Shown: positions 1 to 9,823, numbered from the stretch's first letter. The stretch: DNA of 64,000 nt from Nibrella saemangeumensis (GCF_039541915.1 NZ_BAABHD010000029.1:1-64000), one strand, 5' to 3'. Numbers and translations are program-made. Notes: generated by a model not told the origin, from the sequence alone.

Positions 1-126
1 AGCTAATTCATCGAATCTATGCCGTAGTAAAGCGGGGCAAAAAATATGACAAATTTTATGCCTCAACTCTTGCATAGATCATAGAAATCCGCCCGGCTGC
101 GTCGGAATGACAAAAAATGCCTTTTT

Positions 127-1251
127 ATGCTGCTCCCAATCCTCCTTGCCATAACGCTCCTTTATGCCCTCTTCACCCTTACACTCTGGGTGACGTGGCT
201 GCGTATACCCACCGTCCACCCACCGGCTAATCCAGCAGAACTGCCGTTTATAACTGTCATTATCCCGGTCCGCAACGAAGCCTTAAATCTTCCCCTTCTG
301 CTGCATGATCTCAATCAGCAGACCTACAGCCGGTTTGAGGTAATCGTTGCTGATGATGCCTCTACCGATGAGACCCTGGCACTCACGCAGGCGTTTACCG
401 GCCAGGCTTCCTTTTCGCTCCGGGCACTACCGCTCAGCAATATACGTACAGCCTCGCCCAAGAAGCGGGCCATCACCCAAAGTATCCGGCAGGCGCAGGG
501 TGACCTCATCGTAACAACCGACGGTGACTGCCGGGTAGGACCGCGCTGGCTGGAGACTATAGCGGCTTTTTACGCCACCACCCACGCCCGGCTGATCAGC
601 GGCCCCGTCACGTTTACGCCGGAACGATCCGTTGCCGATTTTCTGCAGACCGTCGAAGGGGCCAGCCTGATTGGCTCCGGGGCCTGTACCATGGCGCTGG
701 GCGTACCAACCATGTGTAACGGGGCCAATCTTTGCTATGAAAAACAGGTTTTTGAGGAGGTAGGCGGCTTCGACGGAGTGGACCATGTGGCCTCCGGTGA
801 TGATGAACTGCTGATGCACAAGATAGCCCACCGGTATCCGCAGGGTATCCGCTTTTTGAAGAGTCAGGACGCTATCGTGCAAACGGGGGCGCATACTTCC
901 TGGCGGGCGTTTTATAATCAGCGCAAACGCTGGGCCAGCAAATGGCAGGCGTACCAGAGTTACCTGCCTACGGTGCTGGCGGTTTTTGTTTTTCTGAGTA
1001 ACACCAGCCTGGTTGTCTCCGTATTGGGCTGGCTGGCTAACTGGATCAGCGCTAAAGGTTTTCTGACTGTTGTTCTACTGAAGGTCGTGCCGGAATTTTT
1101 GTTTTTACGTCAGGTTCTTGTTTTTTTACAGAAAAAACCGGCCGTAAGCCGGATACCGCTGACACAATTGGTGTATCCATTTTACGTTTTATTTTTTGGT
1201 TTAGCCGCTCAGCGTAAAGGATTTGACTGGAAAGACCGGAAACTACAGTAA
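127..1251 (+). CDS. Membrane-anchored family 2 glycosyltransferase
   Basis: Probable inverting glycosyltransferase of the GT2 fold that builds an exported or envelope polysaccharide at the inner membrane. One membrane segment lies at residues 1-24 and three or more at about 280-370, flanking a cytosolic catalytic domain. GT-A motifs are visible: DD at 76-77, TDGD at 131-134, GDDE at 224-227 and QRKRW at 265-269, the QxxRW signature of processive enzymes. It opens a co-directional run with a deacetylase and a second GT2, an arrangement like poly-N-acetylglucosamine or related polymer systems. The donor sugar cannot be read from sequence. The first 126 bases of the window contain no gene I can support. 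Confidence 0.88.
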   Translation: MLLPILLAITLLYALFTLTLWVTWLRIPTVHPPANPAELPFITVIIPVRNEALNLPLLLHDLNQQTYSRFEVIVADDASTDETLALTQAFTGQASFSLRALPLSNIRTASPKKRAITQSIRQAQGDLIVTTDGDCRVGPRWLETIAAFYATTHARLISGPVTFTPERSVADFLQTVEGASLIGSGACTMALGVPTMCNGANLCYEKQVFEEVGGFDGVDHVASGDDELLMHKIAHRYPQGIRFLKSQDAIVQTGAHTSWRAFYNQRKRWASKWQAYQSYLPTVLAVFVFLSNTSLVVSVLGWLANWISAKGFLTVVLLKVVPEFLFLRQVLVFLQKKPAVSRIPLTQLVYPFYVLFFGLAAQRKGFDWKDRKLQ

Positions 1252-1350
1252 GGCAGAATCAGTTTACCGGATAATAACCGGGCACCGGGATACCGGACTG
1301 ACGATCAACGACAACAAAGACAAGAACACCCAAAAAACAAAGAAAACGCT

Positions 1351-1989
1351 TTGTCCCTGTTCTTACATAAATCCAACTTTATACTCCGCCGGATTTACCC
1401 GGAGTTCCTGTGGCGTCTCGACGATCCACAGCCGACTATTTACCTGACGTTCGACGACGGTCCGATTCCCGATATTACCGAGTTTGTGCTCGAGCAACTC
1501 GACAAATATGCTGCACAGGCCACCTTTTTCTGCATCGGCGACAACGTGCGCAAACATATCGATATCTACTACAAAGTTATCGAAGCCGGGCACGCGATTG
1601 GCAATCATACCTACAACCACCTCAACGGCTGGAAGACCGGCGACGATACCTACCTGGAAAACGTATCCAAAGCCCAGCGCGAACTGCGGGTAGAAACCTC
1701 GCTGTTCCGCCCCCCCTACGGCCGTATTCGCCGGAGCCAGGCGCTGGATTTGCTCGATACCTATTCGATTGTGATGTGGGATGTGCTGTCGGGCGATTTT
1801 GATCCGTCGCTCCCGCCCGAGACCTGCCTGCGCAAAACGATTCAATACACCGAACCGGGATCGATTGTGGTTTTCCACGACAGCGTGAAGGCCTGGCCCA
1901 ATATGCGTTACGCCCTGCCCCGAATGCTGGCCCATTTCGCGAAGCGTGGCTTCGAGTTCCGGGCTGTTCCCCAACTGATCTATGCCTGA
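1351..1989 (+). CDS. Polysaccharide deacetylase (NodB/CE4 domain)
   Basis: Carbohydrate esterase family 4 fold, expected to remove N- or O-acetyl groups from a polysaccharide. The metal and catalytic motifs are intact: TFDDGP at residues 33-38, HTYNH at 86-90, RPPYG at 120-124 and HD at 176-177. The length of 212 residues is that of a bare NodB domain. The likely start is TTG at 1351, because there is no in-frame ATG between the previous stop and the domain; an earlier non-ATG start is possible. No signal peptide is obvious, so it may act in the cytoplasm or be exported unconventionally. It overlaps the next glycosyltransferase by 8 bases, so the two are probably translationally coupled. Confidence 0.88.
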   Translation: MSLFLHKSNFILRRIYPEFLWRLDDPQPTIYLTFDDGPIPDITEFVLEQLDKYAAQATFFCIGDNVRKHIDIYYKVIEAGHAIGNHTYNHLNGWKTGDDTYLENVSKAQRELRVETSLFRPPYGRIRRSQALDLLDTYSIVMWDVLSGDFDPSLPPETCLRKTIQYTEPGSIVVFHDSVKAWPNMRYALPRMLAHFAKRGFEFRAVPQLIYA

Positions 1990-2989
1990 GGCAATCCGCG
2001 AACGAGTCAGTATCCTGATTGCCGCCCGAAACGAAGAAGCTACTATCCTGACTTGTTTGCAGGCTATCGACAACCTGGCCTACCCACCTGACTGCCTGGA
2101 AGTACTCATCGGCAACGACCGGTCGGAGGACGGTACGGGTTCATTGGTTGATCAGTTTATTTGTAATAAGCCTCAGTTTCGTTTAGTCGATATTACCACC
2201 AACCTGAATCAGCAGCAAGGGAAAGCCAATGTGCTGGCACAACTGGCCCGGCAGGCGAGTGGGCAATACCTTTTCTTCACCGATGCCGATACAGCCGTGC
2301 CACCGACCTGGATTTCCGGTATGCTGCGACCGTTTCAGGACCCGCGCATTGGTATTGTCACGGGTTGCACCCAGATTAACGGGCGTGAATTCTGGGCAAC
2401 GATTCAGGCGATGGAGTGGCTGGTTACCCAATACCTCATTAAGCAGTTTGCCGACTGGGACATTCCGCTCACGGCGATGGGCAACAACATGGCCGTCCGG
2501 CGGCCGGTATATCAGCAAACCGGCGGCTACGAAAAGCTGCCGTTCTCGGTGGTAGAGGACTACCAATTGTTCCGGGAAGTGCTACAGCGAGGACACTCCT
2601 TTGCGCATCTATTTGAACCTACGGTGCTGGCCACCACGCAGCCGATGCCCGACTGGCGCTCGTGGATGCAGCAGCGCAAGCGCTGGATGGTAGGGGCATT
2701 TCAGTTACCCTGGTACTTTGCGGTACTGCTGGTAGCGCAGGCCCTGTTTTTACCCTTGCTACTGCTGCTGGCACTATGGCAACCATTGCTGGCGCTGGGC
2801 CTCTGGCTCGCCCGATTTTTGTGGCAGTCAGTCCAGCTTGTGCAGGTAGCCCGGCAATTCCGCCGGTACGATTTTCTGCCGTACCTGCTGCCGTATGACC
2901 TGGTCATGTCTGTCAACTGGCTCCTGTCTCTGTTGTACTACTGGCTCCCCACGCCGGTAACGTGGAAAAACCGAACATTCAACCCCTGA
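1982..2989 (+). CDS. Membrane family 2 glycosyltransferase
   Basis: Second GT2 enzyme of the cluster, 335 residues. The motifs are ND at 45-46, DAD at 101-103, ED at 192-193 and QRKRW at 231-235, giving the complete processive GT2 set. Hydrophobic segments follow at about 240-270 and 295-330. Unlike the first GT2 it has no N-terminal membrane anchor. The ATG lies inside the deacetylase gene (ATGCCTGA overlap). Together the three genes look like a polymerase/modification unit for one glycan. Whether both GTs act on the same polymer is unknown. Confidence 0.87.
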   Translation: MPEAIRERVSILIAARNEEATILTCLQAIDNLAYPPDCLEVLIGNDRSEDGTGSLVDQFICNKPQFRLVDITTNLNQQQGKANVLAQLARQASGQYLFFTDADTAVPPTWISGMLRPFQDPRIGIVTGCTQINGREFWATIQAMEWLVTQYLIKQFADWDIPLTAMGNNMAVRRPVYQQTGGYEKLPFSVVEDYQLFREVLQRGHSFAHLFEPTVLATTQPMPDWRSWMQQRKRWMVGAFQLPWYFAVLLVAQALFLPLLLLLALWQPLLALGLWLARFLWQSVQLVQVARQFRRYDFLPYLLPYDLVMSVNWLLSLLYYWLPTPVTWKNRTFNP

Positions 2990-3062
2990 TTTGCGGTTAT
3001 TTCTCTGTTCACTCCCGCTACTACCCGAACGACTATCGACTCTTGACTATCGACCAAATACA

Positions 3063-3869
3063 ATGACCTTCATCGACACCCACGCCCATATTTACGACCC
3101 GCTGTTCGACGCTGACCGGGAAGCCATGCTCGACAAAGCGGCCTCGCAGCTGATCAGCCAGATCTGGATGCCCAACTGCGCCCGCGAGACCATACCCGGC
3201 CTGATGGCGCTGTCCGAACAGTACCCCGACCGCTGCCTGCCCATGATGGGCCTGCATCCTTCTTACGTCGGCGACACCATGGAAGAAGAACTGCTGGCAG
3301 TGGAAGACCAGCTTAACCGCAACGCCTTTATGGCCGTGGGCGAAATTGGTCTGGATTTCTACTGGGATATGACGTATGTCGACCAGCAGTTCACCGCCCT
3401 CCGGACGCAGTTGCAGTGGGCCTCCAACCTCAAGCTGCCCGTATCCATCCACGTCCGGTCCGGCCACGACCGCAACGCCTTTGCCGAAGCCGCCGATGTG
3501 ATCGAGCAACTGGCATTGCCGGACCTGACGGGTATCTTCCACTGCTTCGTCGGCAACCTGGATGAAGCCCGGCGGGCGATAGACCTGGGCTTCAAACTCG
3601 GCATTGGCGGAGTCGTTACCTTCAAGAATGGCGGACTGGATAAGGTTCTCCCGCACGTCAGCCTTGAACACCTGGTGCTGGAGACCGACAGCCCTTATCT
3701 GGCACCGGTTCCCTACCGGGGCAAACGCAACGAACCCGCTTACCTGCGCCTGATCGCCCAGCGGGTTGCCGACCTGCAGGGCATCAGCGTTGACGACGTG
3801 GCCCGGCACACCACCGCCAATGCCCTGTCGCTGTTACCGGCCTTACACGCAAATTTATTGCCTGAGTAA
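3063..3869 (+). CDS. TatD family metal-dependent hydrolase
   Basis: TIM-barrel metallo-hydrolase of the TatD DNase family, 268 residues, the usual size. Metal ligands are visible: HAH at residues 7-9, E94 in AVGEIGLDF, H130, H160 and D209 in LETDSPYL. The family includes 3'-5' exonucleases and D-aminoacyl-tRNA deacylases, so the exact substrate is open. I chose the ATG at 3063, which places THAH at the N-terminus as in the family; a TTG at 2991 would add 24 unconvincing residues. A degenerate tandem repeat (ACTATCGACTCTTGACTATCGAC) lies just upstream. The stop overlaps the asparaginase start by one base (TAATG). Confidence 0.93.
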   Translation: MTFIDTHAHIYDPLFDADREAMLDKAASQLISQIWMPNCARETIPGLMALSEQYPDRCLPMMGLHPSYVGDTMEEELLAVEDQLNRNAFMAVGEIGLDFYWDMTYVDQQFTALRTQLQWASNLKLPVSIHVRSGHDRNAFAEAADVIEQLALPDLTGIFHCFVGNLDEARRAIDLGFKLGIGGVVTFKNGGLDKVLPHVSLEHLVLETDSPYLAPVPYRGKRNEPAYLRLIAQRVADLQGISVDDVARHTTANALSLLPALHANLLPE

Positions 3870-4954
3870 TGTACCACACCATGTCCTCCTATACCACAGT
3901 CCGCATAAACCCCGCTTTACCCAAACGCCCCCGCTCGTCGGTGCTGGTGATCTACACCGGCGGTACGCTGGGAATGGTCTACGACGCCCAAAGCGGCCAG
4001 TTGCTACCTTTTGACTTTGAGCAGGTACTCGATAAGGTACCCGAGATCCGCCGGCTCGACTTCGAGATTACCCTGCTTACGTTGCGCGAGATCATCGACT
4101 CCTCGAACATGAAACCGCCCGTATGGGTAGAACTGGTCCGGATCATTGAACGCAATTACCAGCAGTACGACAGTTTCGTGATTCTGCACGGCACCGATAC
4201 TATGGCCTATACAGCCTCGGCCTTAAGTTATATGCTGGTTAACCTCAGCAAACCCGTAATCCTGACCGGTGCCCAGTTGCCCATCGGGGTGGCCCGCACG
4301 GATGCCCGGGAGAATTTTATTACCGCCCTCGAAATAGCCGCAGCCCAGCAGGACGGCCTATCGATCGTGCCCGAGGTATGTATTTATTTTAACTCGTTGC
4401 TGTTGCGCGGCAACCGGGCCAAGAAGCAGGAAAGTGTGCAGTTCAACGCTTTTACTTCTGAGAATTACCCGCACCTGGCTATTGCCGGCGTCAGCATCGA
4501 CTACAACTATCCGTTCATCCGTCCCTGCCGGCCCGACCAGCCGCTGGACATCCATACGGTGCTGGACACCAACGTTACGATCCTGAAGCTTTTCCCCGGC
4601 ATTACCCCGCAGGTAGTCAGCTCGGTACTTGGCATTCACGGGCTGAAAGGTGTGGTACTGGAGACCTACGGGGCCGGCAACGCCCCCACCGACAGCTGGT
4701 TTCTGGACGCCCTGAAAGAAGCCATCGACCGGGGCATTGTTATCTTCAACGTCTCACAATGCGAAGGCGGCCGTGTCACGCAGGGCCGCTACCAGACCAG
4801 TAAATTGCTGCAACAGATTGGCGTCATCAGCGGAGCCGACATCACCCTGGAAGCGGCCATTACCAAACTGATGGTACTGCTCGGCCGTCATGCTGACCCG
4901 GTTGAGCTACGGGAGCATCTGGGGATGCCGCTTTGCGGGGAAATGAGCGAGTAA
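3869..4954 (+). CDS. ansA: Type I L-asparaginase
   Basis: Hydrolyses L-asparagine to aspartate and ammonia, probably in the cytoplasm because there is no signal peptide. The two catalytic threonine motifs are present: TGGTLG at residues 30-35 with the nucleophile T33, and HGTDTM at 107-112 with the T109-D110 pair. DSSN at 77-80 is the substrate-binding loop. The length of 361 residues fits the type I family of about 340. Translation begins at the ATG overlapping the TatD stop, with a second in-frame ATG 12 bases later. It is the last gene of the upstream run; tRNA-Ser has its own promoter just after it. Confidence 0.93.
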   Translation: MYHTMSSYTTVRINPALPKRPRSSVLVIYTGGTLGMVYDAQSGQLLPFDFEQVLDKVPEIRRLDFEITLLTLREIIDSSNMKPPVWVELVRIIERNYQQYDSFVILHGTDTMAYTASALSYMLVNLSKPVILTGAQLPIGVARTDARENFITALEIAAAQQDGLSIVPEVCIYFNSLLLRGNRAKKQESVQFNAFTSENYPHLAIAGVSIDYNYPFIRPCRPDQPLDIHTVLDTNVTILKLFPGITPQVVSSVLGIHGLKGVVLETYGAGNAPTDSWFLDALKEAIDRGIVIFNVSQCEGGRVTQGRYQTSKLLQQIGVISGADITLEAAITKLMVLLGRHADPVELREHLGMPLCGEMSE

Positions 4955-4967
4955 GCAAGATTAATTC

Positions 4968-4998
4968 TTGATTAAACGTGATAAAAGCTACATATTTG
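4968..4998 (+). promoter_or_regulatory. Promoter of tRNA-Ser
   Basis: Bacteroidota-type promoter: TTG at 4968-4970, a 20-base spacer and CATATTTG at 4991-4998, which fits the -7 consensus TAnnTTTG except for its first base. Transcription would start a few bases before the mature tRNA at 5010. Confidence 0.6.
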
Positions 4999-5009
4999 TA
5001 GCCCCAATT

Positions 5010-5100
5010 AGAGAGGTGTCCGAGTGGTTGAAGGAGCACGCCTGGAAAGTGTGTATACGTCTCAAGCGTATCGAGGGTTCGAATCCCTTCCTCTCTGCCA
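5010..5100 (+). tRNA. tRNA-Ser (anticodon GGA)
   Basis: Class II (long variable arm) tRNA of 91 bases with the terminal CCA encoded. Acceptor arms are AGAGAGG (5010-5016) and CCTCTCT followed by discriminator G. The anticodon loop CTGGAAA carries GGA at 5044-5046. The variable arm holds the ACG/CGT-containing hairpin typical of serine tRNAs, and the T loop reads TTCGAAT. It reads UCC/UCU serine codons. Confidence 0.97.
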
Positions 5101-5112
5101 AATCATGTAACC

Positions 5113-5148
5113 AAAGCCCTTGAAGGACAAAGCTTTAAGGGCTTTTTT
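5113..5148 (+). terminator. Rho-independent terminator after tRNA-Ser
   Basis: Inverted repeat AAAGCCCTT (5113-5121) and AAGGGCTTT (5137-5145) followed by a run of T to 5148. Confidence 0.85.
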
Positions 5149-5237
5149 GTCTCCACAAGCATTCCTTCATTCGTTTAATCTCCCGTTCTTTTTCCCGAGT
5201 TAATAATTTAGTAACTAACCGTTTGATAAATTCTTGG

Positions 5238-5245
5238 TATTTTTG
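5238..5245 (+). promoter_or_regulatory. -7 element for the secreted nuclease gene
   Basis: TATTTTTG matches TAnnTTTG exactly and lies 24 bases before the ATG at 5270. No convincing TTG sits at 19-21 bases upstream. Its position argues against the TTG at 5234 as a start codon. Confidence 0.45.
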
Positions 5246-5269
5246 TTACACATTAACTCACAATCATTT

Positions 5270-8200
5270 ATGAATAATTCTTTACGTCTCTTCAACAGAC
5301 TGTTTCTTTGGCTGGCGGCTCTGGTGCCGCTGGGAAGTGCGTGGGGGCAAGTCACATTGCCTGCTATTGGCACGTATAGTGAGAATTTTGATGGGGTAGG
5401 TACTAGTTTGCCTACTGGATGGACAGTAAGAACCGGGGCTACGGCAACTTCTCTGGGTAACTCCACAACTCATGTAACTGCCCCTACCGCCTGGACCAGT
5501 ACTTCAGGAAACTTCCGAAATGTAGCATCAGCAGATGACCTGGTTGCTACTTCCACTAATACAGATCAGGCAAACAGCCAGGATAGAGCGTTGGCGGTTC
5601 GGCAAACCGGCTCACTGGGAGACCCAGGAGCAGCTTTTGCTTTTCAAATCACTAATACCGCAGGGTTATATAAATTTGCTTTGTCGTTCAAACTACAAAA
5701 CCTTGATCAAACTTCACCGCGCATAACAACATGGCGAGTTGAGTATGGTATCGGTGCAGCTCCAACTTCGTTTACAGCCGCTACAGTAACGGGACCTAAT
5801 ACAACGGGAGGTACCGTAACAAGTGGGACATCGTTTTCCAATAACACACTGACAGCCATATTTAGCTCAGCCTTAGATAATAAGACAGAACCCGTTTGGA
5901 TACGCATCGTAGCGTTGACCGCTTCCACAGGAAGCGGGAACCGTCCAACAACGGGTATCGATGATTTTCAACTGACGTATTCCTCACAACCTACTCCGCC
6001 TACTGCTTCGCTATCGGCAGGCCCAAATACGCTGACCGGTTTTGAAGCTACAGAAGGATCTGTCTCTAATGTGCAGTCTTATACCCTGACAGGTAGTAAC
6101 CTGGATGACAACCCAGTCAGCGTATCAGCCACCAAAGGTATTGAGCTAAGCACCAATGGAAATACCTTTGCAGCAACACCACTGTCGTTATCGCCCGCAT
6201 CAGGATCGCTCTCCCAGGTTGTTTACGCCCGACTCGCCGGTTCGGTTGCGGTCGGGCCGTTCAGCGGTACTATAACCAATGCGTCAAACAGCACACTTAC
6301 GGCTGCGGTAATAGTAAGTGGTACCGTAAACTCTCCAACCTCCGTAACACAGGGAAGTGTGGTTATCAGCCAGGTGTACGGCGGTGGTGGTAACTCAGGA
6401 GCCACCTATAAGAACGACTTCATTGAACTATACAACCGCACCAACGCCCCCATTAGTCTGGCGGGCTGGAGCGTACAGTATACATCTTCAGCCGGCACAA
6501 CCTGGCAGGTGACACCATTAACCGGAACGATACCGGCTGGTGGTTATTACCTGATTCAGCAGGCAGCAGGCAGTGGCGGCACAGCGGACCTGCCGACACC
6601 GGATGCTACCGGGTCCATCCCCATGGCAGCCGGTGCTGGTAAGGTAGCGCTGGTTAAAATAACAACAGCCCTATCCGGCTCCTGTGACACAGGAGCAGAT
6701 GTAATTGACTTTGTTGGTTATGGGTCGGCGGCTAACTGTTCGGAAACCGCACCAACCGCGACCTTAAGTAACACAACAGCCGCTATTCGGAAAAACGACG
6801 GTGCCACCGACACGGATAACAATGCTTCAGATTTTACGGTTGGCTCGCCAAATCCCCGCAACTCTGCCCCGCCAGCACCTGCCCTTACGGTTACGCCTGC
6901 CAATCTGACCGGCGCTAATAGCCTGACGTATATAGCCGGTACCGGTCCGGTGAGCAAAACCATATCGGTGAGCGGAACGAATCTGGATCAGGCATCAGGT
7001 ACCATTACGGTCTCCTCTTCCAATACGGCGATCACGGTGTCTACCTCGAGTATTCCGTTCAGCAACTCGGCCCTGTCGGCCACGACGATCGCTGTTCAAC
7101 TGGCAGGCGGTTTAGAAGCTGGAGTGTATTCCGGTACAATTACCCTGGCGGGGGGTGGCGCTACACAGTCGGTTCCGGTTACTGGTTTGGTTACCTCAAA
7201 CACCGATACGTACATGCCAATCGCTATTGCCAGGGCAGCTATTGGCCAGACGTTCACCATTGCCGGTCGCGTTACGGTAACCAACCAACTGGGTGCCCGT
7301 CAGATTTATATTCAGGACAATACAGGCGGTATTGTAGTATACAGCGGACCGGCCGGAACCGATCTGACTACTCAGGTAGAGTTGGGCGACTCGGTTCAGG
7401 TGCGGGGTCCTATCTCCGTATTCAATGGCTTTACCGAAATTACGAATACCCAGGGCTTTACGGTTGTGTCAGGTGTGCCCAATCGAGTGCCAACACCTAA
7501 AGCGATTACGCTCGACCAGTTGGCCAGCTATCAGGGGCAATTGGTAAGCGTTTCTGACGCTAACATCACTCCGGAAGGCGCTACGTTTACCGGAAACTCT
7601 AATTATAACATTACTGCCGGTGGTCAGTCGGGCACACTGCGGATCAATGCCAATTCACCATTAGTCGGTGCCGGCCGCCCGTCTAATCCGGTCAGTGTGA
7701 CCGGTATTGCGGACCGCTTTGTATCTGGCTCTACCGCTCCTGGCTCTACCGGTTTGCAACTTCAGCCGCGTATTCTGGCCGACATTCCCGGCTCGACCCC
7801 GGCACAGGACCAGATCTGTAGTATACCAGCTTCCACTACCCTGACCCGTGATCAGACCCTGGATATTGCCACCTGGAACATGGAGTTCTTCGGAGCCGAC
7901 GCCGGTGTCATCAACTGCCCTACCGGTCCTCTGCCTTACAACGATATGGGACCGGTCAATGAAAATTTGCAGCAAACGAACGGAACCGCCGTTTTGAACA
8001 AACTGAACGCGGATATTATTGCGGTACAGGAAATGAGCGATGTCTCCCGACTACAGGCAGCCGTGGCAGCTATGCCGGGCAGCTACAGCTACATTTGTTC
8101 AGACCGGTTCTCCTACTATTTTCAGGATGAGTGTACGCAGGTACCGTCGGGCAATCCTCCTACTGTCTTCGGTCCAACGTCACTGGCTCAGAAGGTATGT

Positions 8201-9823
8201 GTGATATACAACACGGCTACCGTAACACCCCTTCTTGCGGAGACGCAAGCGTTACTGGACGGCGCCTACAACTATCCCACCGGCAATGGATGGTCATCGG
8301 GGCGTCTGCCGTTCCTGTTTGTCGCCGATGCAACCATCGACGGGATCACTAAGCGTATACACGTGGTCAATATTCACGCCAAATCAGGTAGTGCCACCTC
8401 AGACTACGATCGTCGCAAACAGGATATTCTTGACCTGAAAGCCGTCCTCGATGCCAATTATCCAAACGCAAACCTCATACTACTGGGTGATTATAACGAC
8501 AAACTGAATGGCTCAATCGCAACAGGCAAGGTATCAACTTACGAGCCTTTTGTTTCAGATGTAACCGGTTACTCAGCGCTTACCACCCCGCTGGAGAATC
8601 AGGGTTGCTCAACCTTTAACTCGTCGTCCAGCTTTATCGACCACATGATTGTGTCGAATGACCTGGCGCGGGCGTACGTGACCAACACCGCTTATGTGTT
8701 GCAGCCGCTCAGCATTCCGAACTACGCCAATACTACCTCTGACCACAATCCGGTAGTAGCCCGTTTCGACCTGAGTCTGTTGCCGACATCATTAACGCTG
8801 GTGGCTTCGGCTACCCCAGCTACTATTTGCAGCAACGCTACGGCTTCGCTGTCCGTTTCGGTCAGTGGCGGTGTAGCTCCGTATACTTACGACTGGACGG
8901 GCACGGGTACCCTGACCAACAGCAATTCGGCAACGGCTACGGTGTCCGGCCTGACGGCTGGCCCCCAAACGTTTACCGTAGTGGTGACTGATGCCATCAG
9001 CCAAACGGCTACCGTTACAACCAGCGTTATGGTACAGGCTCAGCCCGATGCGCCGTTGTATACGTCACAAAGCGTTGTTCTGACTCAATACAGTGGGACT
9101 ATTACGCTGGATGCTACGGGCTGTGAGGGTGGCCATATCAGCTGGGTTGGATCAGATAACACCAGTGGCACAAACAGCATTACTGTTACGACCAGCACCA
9201 CGGGCACTATCGTGTATACCAGCCTCTGTACCGTTGGCGGCTGCATCAGTGATCCAGTCAGCGTGACGGTGACCATCAATGCCGGGCCGCTGCAGATGCT
9301 GACTCCAGTATATGACTGTACTACCCGCCAGTTAACCATCCGGACCATCGGCGGTAACGGCAATCCGATCGATTATCAGATTGAAAACATCAGACAGTCG
9401 TCGCCTGTATTTACGTTATCGAGGAAAGACCTTAGAAAAACACTGACCCTAAAGGCGATGCAACTCAATTCAGCCGGCATTAACAAAGGTTATGACCAGG
9501 TAGTTACCCTTGACTTCACCCCACAACCCTGCCCATCCACTCGTGTGGGTGCAGAAGAGGTGGCTAGCGATCTAAGTGTGACCGTCTTAGGTAACCCGGT
9601 TCAGGGCGAACACGTTGAGGTGGAAGTGCGCGGAGCTGTGGGCAAGTCACTGCGGTTAACGGTGACTGATCTGAGCGGCCGACTTGTTACGGAAAAGCAG
9701 ATAGACGTCGCCACTGAGACCGAACGACAGTCTCTGTCTGTCGGTAAACAAGCTACCGGTCTGTTGCTGCTCCAAGTCAGTACACCGACTCAACGGAAGA
9801 CGCTGAAACTCCTGAAACAATAA
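5270..9823 (+). CDS. Large secreted nuclease with lamin-tail domain and T9SS tail
   Basis: A 1517-residue exported protein. After a signal peptide (about 1-26, ending AWG-Q) come a jelly-roll-like domain, a beta-sandwich (about 245-360), a lamin-tail domain (from about 362, with FIELYN and the GWSVQY core), another beta-sandwich, an OB-fold-like segment (about 645-740) and an endonuclease/exonuclease/phosphatase domain at about 863-1167. The last keeps its catalytic residues: NMEF, E921, D1074/N1076 in GDYND, and D1158-H1159 in SDHNPV. A PKD/SprB-like repeat follows, then a C-terminal T9SS type A sorting domain ending in basic KLLKQ. The order resembles ExeM/NucH-type extracellular DNases. 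Likely role: degrading extracellular DNA for phosphate or nucleosides. The family can also be phosphatases, so DNA as substrate is inference. Confidence 0.88.
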   Translation: MNNSLRLFNRLFLWLAALVPLGSAWGQVTLPAIGTYSENFDGVGTSLPTGWTVRTGATATSLGNSTTHVTAPTAWTSTSGNFRNVASADDLVATSTNTDQANSQDRALAVRQTGSLGDPGAAFAFQITNTAGLYKFALSFKLQNLDQTSPRITTWRVEYGIGAAPTSFTAATVTGPNTTGGTVTSGTSFSNNTLTAIFSSALDNKTEPVWIRIVALTASTGSGNRPTTGIDDFQLTYSSQPTPPTASLSAGPNTLTGFEATEGSVSNVQSYTLTGSNLDDNPVSVSATKGIELSTNGNTFAATPLSLSPASGSLSQVVYARLAGSVAVGPFSGTITNASNSTLTAAVIVSGTVNSPTSVTQGSVVISQVYGGGGNSGATYKNDFIELYNRTNAPISLAGWSVQYTSSAGTTWQVTPLTGTIPAGGYYLIQQAAGSGGTADLPTPDATGSIPMAAGAGKVALVKITTALSGSCDTGADVIDFVGYGSAANCSETAPTATLSNTTAAIRKNDGATDTDNNASDFTVGSPNPRNSAPPAPALTVTPANLTGANSLTYIAGTGPVSKTISVSGTNLDQASGTITVSSSNTAITVSTSSIPFSNSALSATTIAVQLAGGLEAGVYSGTITLAGGGATQSVPVTGLVTSNTDTYMPIAIARAAIGQTFTIAGRVTVTNQLGARQIYIQDNTGGIVVYSGPAGTDLTTQVELGDSVQVRGPISVFNGFTEITNTQGFTVVSGVPNRVPTPKAITLDQLASYQGQLVSVSDANITPEGATFTGNSNYNITAGGQSGTLRINANSPLVGAGRPSNPVSVTGIADRFVSGSTAPGSTGLQLQPRILADIPGSTPAQDQICSIPASTTLTRDQTLDIATWNMEFFGADAGVINCPTGPLPYNDMGPVNENLQQTNGTAVLNKLNADIIAVQEMSDVSRLQAAVAAMPGSYSYICSDRFSYYFQDECTQVPSGNPPTVFGPTSLAQKVCVIYNTATVTPLLAETQALLDGAYNYPTGNGWSSGRLPFLFVADATIDGITKRIHVVNIHAKSGSATSDYDRRKQDILDLKAVLDANYPNANLILLGDYNDKLNGSIATGKVSTYEPFVSDVTGYSALTTPLENQGCSTFNSSSSFIDHMIVSNDLARAYVTNTAYVLQPLSIPNYANTTSDHNPVVARFDLSLLPTSLTLVASATPATICSNATASLSVSVSGGVAPYTYDWTGTGTLTNSNSATATVSGLTAGPQTFTVVVTDAISQTATVTTSVMVQAQPDAPLYTSQSVVLTQYSGTITLDATGCEGGHISWVGSDNTSGTNSITVTTSTTGTIVYTSLCTVGGCISDPVSVTVTINAGPLQMLTPVYDCTTRQLTIRTIGGNGNPIDYQIENIRQSSPVFTLSRKDLRKTLTLKAMQLNSAGINKGYDQVVTLDFTPQPCPSTRVGAEEVASDLSVTVLGNPVQGEHVEVEVRGAVGKSLRLTVTDLSGRLVTEKQIDVATETERQSLSVGKQATGLLLLQVSTPTQRKTLKLLKQ

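Noticed and set aside
3033..3809. Minus-strand open frame of 258 codons opposite tatD
   Set aside because: TatD motifs on the plus strand are complete; the opposite frame is a shadow.
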